This document shows, piece by piece, positions 1-5,511 of a stretch of DNA of 10,307 bases. Made by a program: the position numbers and the translations under genes. The stretch is from an uncultured Erysipelotrichaceae bacterium (lineage in GTDB: Bacteria; Bacillota_I; Bacilli_A; Erysipelotrichales; Erysipelotrichaceae): NCBI GenBank assembly GCA_902803275.1, contig CADCPE010000209.1:1-10307 (forward strand). Direction: 5' to 3'. The number at the start of each line of letters is the position of its first letter. Within the stretch, counting starts at the first letter, position 1. The notes below the pieces were generated by a model. It saw only the letters and a program-made list of their open reading frames with translations. It searched no databases and had not been told where the DNA came from.

Positions 1-2
1 AA

Positions 3-614
3 TTCCTCTTTATGGTAATAGTCGATCAGTTCCGGTGAACCGCCTTCACCATAATAGACATCCGCATAGATACTTGAATCGAGTTTTGTTTCATAGTATT
101 CCTGTGCGACGTATTTTGAAGATATGTATCCGGTATCGTTGACCAGATAGTAATCGACAGTACCGTCATCAAGCAGTTCATGGTAGCCGCTGATTGTAAG
201 ATGCGTTCCCTTCTTGATGAAATCGGCAATGCGGAAATCATCGTAATCCCTGGTCAGAACATGGTCCCTCAGGGCATACAGATCTGTTTCTCTTACGCAC
301 TGGTCTCTGCTTTGAACCAGACAGTCATCCGCAACATAGTAGATATTGTCGTTGTATACCAGCTGATTGTATTCGACATCATCGACTTTGGCCTTCTTCG
401 GTTTGATCTGTGCTTCAAAGCCTCTGAAAAAGACCAGCTCATTGCCATCCTTGTCGTAAAGAGAGATCGTCGGCTGATTGCCGGCAAGATAGTAAGTATT
501 GGTCTTACTGAAGTTTTCTTCAATATAGCGGATCAGAATCCCACCGCCAAGTGATACCAGCAGGACGGCAAGGATCAGGATCATGATCAGTTTTTTCTTA
601 TCGTTTTTTCTCAT
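3..614 (-). CDS. Membrane-anchored SH3-like protein, N-terminal part (partial)
   Basis: The frame is open from an ATG at 614 to the left edge (204 codons, no stop), so the C-terminal part is missing. Residues 1-9 are basic (MRKNDKKKL) and 10-28 form one hydrophobic segment with no clear cleavage site, which fits a signal anchor with the rest outside the cell. Residues 135-170 (around GTHLTISGY and TGYISSKYV) read like a bacterial SH3-like domain. The tail, with YADVYYGEGGS and DYYHKE at about 183-203, recalls the start of the putative glycoside hydrolase domain (DUF4015-like) found behind such SH3 regions in Firmicutes. That last point is from memory and weak. There is no Shine-Dalgarno motif; an extended -10 lies just upstream (see 624-632). 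A wall-associated or carbohydrate-active role is inferred. Confidence 0.7.
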   Translation of the reverse strand, partial: MRKNDKKKLIMILILAVLLVSLGGGILIRYIEENFSKTNTYYLAGNQPTISLYDKDGNELVFFRGFEAQIKPKKAKVDDVEYNQLVYNDNIYYVADDCLVQSRDQCVRETDLYALRDHVLTRDYDDFRIADFIKKGTHLTISGYHELLDDGTVDYYLVNDTGYISSKYVAQEYYETKLDSSIYADVYYGEGGSPELIDYYHKEE

Positions 615-623
615 ACTATGATT

Positions 624-632
624 ATTTTAGCA
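624..632 (-). promoter_or_regulatory. Extended -10 promoter next to the SH3-protein start
   Basis: On the minus strand the sequence reads TGCTAAAAT, a TGn extended -10 with hexamer TAAAAT at 629-624. No good -35 is seen, which extended -10 promoters can tolerate. Transcription would start near 617-616, only two or three bases before the ATG at 614. The mRNA would then be leaderless or nearly so, in keeping with the lack of a ribosome binding site. Confidence 0.45.
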
Positions 633-633
633 T

Positions 634-659
634 AAGAAAAGCCCTGATATACTCAGGGC
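634..659 (-). terminator. Intrinsic terminator ending the 660-780 transcript
   Basis: GCCCTGA (641-647) and TCAGGGC (653-659) form a perfect 7-bp stem with a 5-base loop. On the minus strand it is followed at once by TTTTCTTAT (640-632). No protein-coding frame precedes it on this strand, so it most likely ends a short RNA or acts as an attenuator for the gene starting at 614. The plus-strand side is only weakly U-rich (GTTCTTATTTTTATTT after one base), so plus-strand function is less likely. Confidence 0.7.
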
Positions 660-776
660 AGTTCTTATTTTTATTTAAGGGGATAAATATTTACGATACT
701 TCTAATCTTGGGGGCCAGTACCGACAAGGTTCTCACTTACCTTGCAACCTAATGATACAAAACCGGTATATTACAA
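641..776 (-). ncRNA. Candidate small structured RNA or riboswitch-like leader
   Basis: This non-coding stretch ends in the terminator at 641-659. A possible promoter on the minus strand has TTGAAA (811-806), 17 bases, then TTTAAA (788-783), giving a start near 776. A second option is TTTCCA (796-791) with TAATAT (773-768). Three pairings are visible: a hairpin of 725-730 with 739-744 (8-base loop), a stem of 764-768 with 719-723, and a stem of 717-722 with 695-700 (one G-U). The last two share bases and exclude each other, as in a switch. I do not recognise it as 6S, SRP RNA, tmRNA, T-box, or a SAM, TPP, purine or c-di-GMP riboswitch. The exact ends are uncertain. Confidence 0.4.
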
Positions 777-817
777 ATATGTTTTAAATATGGAAAATTA
801 TGTGATTTCAATTAGGC

Positions 818-823
818 TATAAT
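818..823 (+). promoter_or_regulatory. -10 box (TATAAT) directly before the phosphoesterase-like gene
   Basis: A perfect TATAAT lies six bases before the ATG at 830, so the usual start distance puts the transcript's first base at about 830. No good -35 is seen 16-18 bases upstream (the region is AAATTA-like). No Shine-Dalgarno motif precedes the ATG. This suggests a leaderless mRNA, unless transcription starts at another promoter farther upstream. Confidence 0.5.
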
Positions 824-829
824 AGGTTT

Positions 830-1666
830 ATGTCCATAAAAAAGATCGCAATAATCGTGCTGGCTGTGCTTTCACTGATAACGATAAGCTACATCAACGC
901 GACTAAAGCCAATCCGAATCAGCTGAAAGTAAGACAAGAGACGCTCAGATCAAGAAAAGTCAATGAAGATCTCGATGGTTTTCTCATCGCTTATTTTTCG
1001 GATATGAGCTACGGCGATTTCTTTGACAGAAAGAAACTGGAAAGGATGACCGAGACCGTCAACAGCTTCAAGCCTGATCTGATCATCTTCGGCGGCGATC
1101 TGCTGGAAAAGGCTGAAACACCGATGTCTCAGGAAGAAAGAGACTTCCTTCAGGAAAGCCTGAGATCTCTTTACGCAAAATACGGCAAGTATGCGGTGCT
1201 TGGTGATGAAGATATGGCCTCTCAGGAGAAAGTCACAAACATCCTCGAGGACGCTCAGTTCGAAGTCCTAAACAACGAGATCAGAGTCGTTGCCGTCTCA
1301 TCACAGGCGCGGATAAACATCATCGGTCTGAATAATTCGAAAAATGCCGATCCGGATCCGGGCATCCTCGATAGCGTCGACAGTTCAGCTTACAGCCTGG
1401 TGATCAGCCACTGTCCTGATCTTTTTGATGAGATCAAGGGACACAACGTCGACTACATGTGCGCCGGCCACAGCCGCAATGGCCAGGTCTATATCCCGCT
1501 AGTCAACTTCTTCTACAGAGATGCCGGATGTCAGAAATACTACCGCGGCAAATCCACCAGGAATTCTACGACACTGGACATAAGCAACGGTCTGGGCCAG
1601 CGAAACTATAACGCCAGACTGAATTCCGATCCGGAAGTAGTGCTCTACAAGTTTTCCGAAAACTGA
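830..1666 (+). CDS. Membrane-anchored metallophosphoesterase-like protein with altered metal ligands
   Basis: The protein has 278 residues. Residues 4-22 are a hydrophobic N-terminal anchor or signal (KKIAIIVLAVLSLITIS), so the domain is probably extracytoplasmic. The fold is recognisable from the ordered motifs of the YkuE/YaeI-like calcineurin-type phosphoesterases: AYFSDMS (54-60), IIFGGD (85-90), YAVLGDED (121-128), SHCPDLFDEI (193-202) and AGHSRNGQVYIP (212-223). Compared with the family pattern DxH, GD, GNH(D/E), H, GHxH, the first His is Ser60, Asn-His is Asp126-Glu127 and the last His is Arg216. Asp58, Asp90, His194 and His214 remain. It may therefore be inactive or use an altered metal site. 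It is convergent with the T7SS operon, with one base between the stop codons. The start was chosen because it gives the complete signal segment. Confidence 0.8.
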   Translation: MSIKKIAIIVLAVLSLITISYINATKANPNQLKVRQETLRSRKVNEDLDGFLIAYFSDMSYGDFFDRKKLERMTETVNSFKPDLIIFGGDLLEKAETPMSQEERDFLQESLRSLYAKYGKYAVLGDEDMASQEKVTNILEDAQFEVLNNEIRVVAVSSQARINIIGLNNSKNADPDPGILDSVDSSAYSLVISHCPDLFDEIKGHNVDYMCAGHSRNGQVYIPLVNFFYRDAGCQKYYRGKSTRNSTTLDISNGLGQRNYNARLNSDPEVVLYKFSEN

Positions 1667-1667
1667 T

Positions 1668-1904
1668 TCAGATATTGAATATGTAAAGCAGGATGAATCT
1701 GCAGATATTGAACTGCTCAAGCGGAAGATCTTCACTCAGGAAGATCTTTTTTTCAGGATCATAGATCACTGCATCCCTGATATTCACATCGCTTATCTTT
1801 TCAAGCAGCCTAAAGTTGTCCCTGAAGCTGAGTCTTTCATCAAGAGCGCATTCGATCGTCCTGTCGGCATCAACGAATCTGAAACGGATCAGCACTTCAT
1901 GCAT
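1668..1904 (-). CDS. esaB: EsaB/YukD-like ubiquitin-fold T7SS protein
   Basis: This 78-residue protein is encoded directly after essC. Length, position and pattern fit the YukD/EsaB family, small ubiquitin-like cytosolic proteins of Firmicutes T7SS loci. It begins with a beta strand (HEVLIRFRFVDADRTIECAL), then a helical segment (FRDNFRLLEKI), and the end (LPLEQFNICRFILLYIF) resembles the last ubiquitin-fold strands. The start is the ATG at 1904, which overlaps the essC end by eight bases and has AGGAG at 1917-1913, eight bases upstream. A longer reading from 1958 would lie deep inside essC and adds no conserved residues. EsaB is needed for or modulates secretion in characterised systems. Sequence identity to known members looks low, so the call leans on context. 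Codons near 1725-1748 also carry the neighbour's terminator. Confidence 0.62.
   Translation of the reverse strand: MHEVLIRFRFVDADRTIECALDERLSFRDNFRLLEKISDVNIRDAVIYDPEKKIFLSEDLPLEQFNICRFILLYIFNI
1725..1753 (+). terminator. Strong intrinsic terminator of the plus-strand gene, inside esaB
   Basis: AAGATCTTC (1725-1733) and GAAGATCTT (1740-1748) form a perfect 9-bp stem with the 6-base loop ACTCAG. A run of seven T follows (1747-1753). It lies about 60 bases after the stop of the 830-1666 gene, wholly within the antisense coding region of esaB, where it encodes the KIFLSEDL stretch. On the minus strand there is no downstream T-run, so it should act only on plus-strand transcripts. Confidence 0.8.
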
Positions 1905-4900
1905 GGCTAAGGCTCCTGAGCAGGAAGCTTTCGCCCCCGCACACAAACAGTGCTTCACTTTTTTTCAGATCGTTTCTTAGACCTGATATGAAAAGACGCT
2001 GTATAAAAATACCCGGACCCAGAAACAGGATATCTTTCCTTCTTTGCTGTAAAAGAGCGTTATCATAAGATTCGATCTCAAGGTCTTTATAGGCATTTCT
2101 GTACACGTCAAGAAGTTCTTCATCAAAGGATGTTATAAGGATATCTTTATCGCCATAGATAGGTCTTCTGCTCTTGAGATCATAGCCGAGCAGACAGCCT
2201 TTTTCACTGATCAGCGGTCCGTAATCATCAGGTATATGACTGATCGTGTTTTCTATTCTTCTTTCCTCCCGGATCAGATCTTCTATTTCAAGCGGTATGA
2301 AGGGCTTGAGCTCTTCATCATAGAAGAAACTGTTTCCCTTATAGCGGCTTGAACAGCCGAAAAAATAGGCAATGTCGCTTTTCTCACTGTTGCCGATCAT
2401 AAATCTGTGTCTGAAACAGTTGAGCAGTTTGAAACTTATCTGGGCATATCTTGTGAAAAAGACGAAATTGAAACGCATGTTTTCACTCCTTCTTAACAGT
2501 TTTACCAGCAGATCGATATATTCATCGGAATAGGAAAAAAGACAGTTGAGATCTTCGATCACAAGACAGAGATCATCATCATTCTCAAGCAGATACCTGA
2601 ACAGATAGAGGATGTCTTCATCTTCATCATAGGTAAGCGAATCACTGATAAAAGCTGCCGCTATGTGTTCATTGCCGATAACGACTGTCTTTCTTCTGTT
2701 TTCACTGAGGGTGTTAAGAAAACTGCAGGATTCATTATGCCGCTCGGAACAGATCAGAAGATTGTCCTGCAGATCATACTGTAGCAGCTTGTTTTCATCG
2801 TTCAAATAGTCGTCACTAATCCCTAACAGAAAGGATCCTTCCACATCTCTGTCTTTTCTTGAAGGAGGATCAGGCGGCAAAAATCTCAGTTTTGGTATCT
2901 TTAGTTCCAGCTGTCTTGCGGCATCGTTTATCCTGTTTACGAAAAAGGCCGCTTCCGAAACGGAAATATCCTTCACCAGACGTCTGGATGAGGTCACGTT
3001 CAGCTGATGATCGAGCAGGCTTGCCTCGTATGGCTCGTTGTCCTGGACGGCTTTCTTTGAATAGATGCTTCTGGCTTTTATCAATGAATCTTCGACTTTC
3101 AGACAGAAAGATCCCGGTTCATTAAGATATGCCGCATCCTTGCATCTGATCAGATCATGCGAGTCTTTCTCTTCGAAGACTTTAAGGGCGATCTTGAACT
3201 TTGAATTGGAGAAGATCTCCTCATCAATATTGCCGGAAGGCTTCTGGGTGGCCAGTATGAGATGGACACCGAGGCTTCGGCCGATTCTGGAGATCGAGAT
3301 CAGCTGTCTGATCTGCTCGGGATTCTCTTTCCTGAGCTCCGCAAATTCATCGACCACAATAAGCAGGTGGGCGATCTTTTCTTCAGGGCTGCTGCTAAGA
3401 TAATCATCAAGATTCATGATCGAAGTATTGCCGGAAGCGGAAAGCCTCTTGAACAGAAGCTGCCTTCTTCGGCATTCGTTGTTCAGTGCAATGATCATTC
3501 TTTCAATGACGTTGTTTTCAAGATTGGAAACAGCTCCAATGATGTGGGGGAGACTGTTTCCGTTTGCGGTCAGCGATTCCCTGATCCCTCCCCCCTTATA
3601 GTCGATAAGGACGATATTCAGGTACTCCGGAGAATATCTTATGCATAGCGACAGAAGCAGGGAGACGATGAGTTCTGATTTGCCTGATCCGGTCGTACCT
3701 CCGATCAGACCGTGAGGACCCTGTCCCTTTTCGTGAAGATCAAAACTGAGAAGCTGATCATCAAGATACGCAAAGTCAGCCTGCAGCTTCCGGGCTTTCT
3801 TTAAATAATTGCCTTTTATGTCATAATCACCGAAAATCTTCATAAAGGAATAACTGCTTCTTTTCACAAACAGGGCGCTGTAGTTTCTGAGCAGATCAAA
3901 GATCCTGCCTCTATCGAGATCCTCTTCGACATATGTGAAACGCTGATTTGTTTTCCCTTTCACATAGCCGTCATTGTTCAGATATTCAATGACGCAGTCG
4001 GAATCCTTGTACATGTCCTCCCTGTCCAGGGAGAAATAGATCACTCTGATATCCTTGTTGGAAAACAGATAGTCGCTTTTTCTGTCCATGAATATCACAA
4101 GAGGATGATCATATTTCTTCTGATCGGCACTGATGAGTTCTCTTTTATCGGTAAAAAACAGCCGTTTTCGCTCAAGGTACAGATGAGGAAGATCATAATA
4201 ATTCTCGATCATGCCCGGATCATCGGAAAAGATCCCGATTGAAAGATCATGAAAATGATGCTTGTACGCAAGCTCAAGAATAAACCTTTCAAAAAAGTAG
4301 TACTTCTTTTCTTTCCTGGATACGAGCGTTGTGATTCTGTTTTCCCTGAGAGAATAAAGATAGGGAAAGCCGCCGATATCCAGCAGTCTTCTTTCGATTC
4401 TGCCTAGATGGTCATCGATCTGCTTATCTGAACTTTTTTTGAATTCAAATTCCCTGCTCAGAGTACTCCTGCCTAAACTGAGAGTCATAAAATCCTGTGC
4501 TTCCTTGTGCAGATAGAAGATCTCGTTTCTTAAGCTGTTCAGAGAAAAATAACGCTGTTCGTTATCCTCAAGATACTTCTGGAGCCTTTTTTCCAGATCA
4601 GATTCATATTCCTTAAGATACTCCAGGTATTCATCCCTGTTTTCTTTGAATTCCTTGCGGAAACGGCGTCTTTCATAAAGGTGGAAAGACAGCGGGATCA
4701 CTACACCGGTAACCGACATCGCGATCAGGGAGATGAAATACGAAAGCGGACTGCTGATGTCGCGACCGCCAGCTACCGCATTCGTGTAGCTGATACAGGC
4801 TGAAACGCCGATCGCCGAAGACATCACCACATTGGGAAGGACGGTTTTGATTATCGGGGTATTCTGTCTGTCTTCAAGAGGCTTATATTCCTTTACTTTG

Positions 4901-5511
4901 TCGATCAGCAGTTCAGGATATTCTTCAGGAAGATAGTAGCGGTTTTCATTGAGCCTGTCTGAATACCTGATCGACTGAGAAAGCGGTTTGAATTTATTGA
5001 GACTGTTTTCAGACATGAAGCCGTTCATATAGAGAAAACCGTCAAAATAGATGAACCTGAAGCTGAGCATCTCCACCTTGTCTGCAGCCATAAGCCTGTG
5101 GCCGTCATAATCTCTGCCGTTGACGATGAGCGGATAATTGGCCTTGAGGAAACCGTCTTTCAGTATCACGTATCTGTCCTTGAGATACGGGTCCTTCAGA
5201 TAGACATCCGCATTATCGACACTGGCCGCAATAAAATCCTTCAGTTCATAAAGATGGAATTCCCCATAGCCTTCATCCGATCCATAGACATACAGTTCGA
5301 TCTGATAGTAATAGTCCTTCATCCCTATCGCATAGCTGCTGCATTCCAGCCTGCAGGTCTTGGAACCGTCAGGAAGATAATATCCGTTAGAAAGAAACAG
5401 GTAGAAACTGCCCTTTCTGAAATAGATCTCGAGCCCCTTGTATCTCAGCTTTTTGTCTTTGTTCAGGTTCTTGCTGAATATGGATGATCTGTCGCAGATG
5501 ATGATGAACAT
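1897..5511 (-). CDS. essC: EssC-type FtsK/SpoIIIE ATPase of a T7SS, with reduced C-terminal domains
   Basis: This is the membrane motor of the type VII system (1204 residues; Firmicutes EssC/YukBA are usually near 1480-1500). Residues 1-95 and 96-190 look like tandem FHA-type beta domains. Two membrane segments follow (about 224-242 and 256-278), then a charged coiled-coil-like stretch (281-345). ATPase domain 1 is intact: PHGLIGGTTGSGKSEL (599-614, Lys611), IDYKGGG (636-642), LLIVVDEFAEL (716-726) and ATQKPSG (754-760). Domain 2 (about 890-1080) has SERHNES at 922-928 where the P-loop should be, with Glu927 in place of Lys; LVIEDL (983-988) stands at Walker B. Domain 3 is a remnant of about 105 residues (1099-1204) without a P-loop. 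The ATG overlaps the lipoprotein stop (TAATG), and GGTGAG at 5526-5521 is a nine-base-spaced ribosome site. Confidence 0.9.
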   Translation of the reverse strand: MFIIICDRSSIFSKNLNKDKKLRYKGLEIYFRKGSFYLFLSNGYYLPDGSKTCRLECSSYAIGMKDYYYQIELYVYGSDEGYGEFHLYELKDFIAASVDNADVYLKDPYLKDRYVILKDGFLKANYPLIVNGRDYDGHRLMAADKVEMLSFRFIYFDGFLYMNGFMSENSLNKFKPLSQSIRYSDRLNENRYYLPEEYPELLIDKVKEYKPLEDRQNTPIIKTVLPNVVMSSAIGVSACISYTNAVAGGRDISSPLSYFISLIAMSVTGVVIPLSFHLYERRRFRKEFKENRDEYLEYLKEYESDLEKRLQKYLEDNEQRYFSLNSLRNEIFYLHKEAQDFMTLSLGRSTLSREFEFKKSSDKQIDDHLGRIERRLLDIGGFPYLYSLRENRITTLVSRKEKKYYFFERFILELAYKHHFHDLSIGIFSDDPGMIENYYDLPHLYLERKRLFFTDKRELISADQKKYDHPLVIFMDRKSDYLFSNKDIRVIYFSLDREDMYKDSDCVIEYLNNDGYVKGKTNQRFTYVEEDLDRGRIFDLLRNYSALFVKRSSYSFMKIFGDYDIKGNYLKKARKLQADFAYLDDQLLSFDLHEKGQGPHGLIGGTTGSGKSELIVSLLLSLCIRYSPEYLNIVLIDYKGGGIRESLTANGNSLPHIIGAVSNLENNVIERMIIALNNECRRRQLLFKRLSASGNTSIMNLDDYLSSSPEEKIAHLLIVVDEFAELRKENPEQIRQLISISRIGRSLGVHLILATQKPSGNIDEEIFSNSKFKIALKVFEEKDSHDLIRCKDAAYLNEPGSFCLKVEDSLIKARSIYSKKAVQDNEPYEASLLDHQLNVTSSRRLVKDISVSEAAFFVNRINDAARQLELKIPKLRFLPPDPPSRKDRDVEGSFLLGISDDYLNDENKLLQYDLQDNLLICSERHNESCSFLNTLSENRRKTVVIGNEHIAAAFISDSLTYDEDEDILYLFRYLLENDDDLCLVIEDLNCLFSYSDEYIDLLVKLLRRSENMRFNFVFFTRYAQISFKLLNCFRHRFMIGNSEKSDIAYFFGCSSRYKGNSFFYDEELKPFIPLEIEDLIREERRIENTISHIPDDYGPLISEKGCLLGYDLKSRRPIYGDKDILITSFDEELLDVYRNAYKDLEIESYDNALLQQRRKDILFLGPGIFIQRLFISGLRNDLKKSEALFVCGGESFLLRSLSHA

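Noticed and set aside
180..554. A 124-residue plus-strand frame opposite the SH3-like gene
   Set aside because: It is a mirror of the coding strand: no ribosome site, no recognisable domain, and the minus frame gives a convincing anchor and SH3-like motif.
641..659. CRISPR repeat, attachment site or mobile-element end
   Set aside because: The hairpin occurs once, with no repeated units, no transposase or integrase and no target-site duplication seen in the window.
1905..1958. Longer start for the EsaB-like gene at 1958
   Set aside because: It lies inside essC, lacks a good ribosome site, and adds Cys- and Ala-rich residues with no ubiquitin-fold match.
3262..3648. A 128-residue plus-strand frame inside essC
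   Set aside because: It is antisense to the Walker A-Walker B region of a well-supported ATPase gene and shows no start signal or domain.
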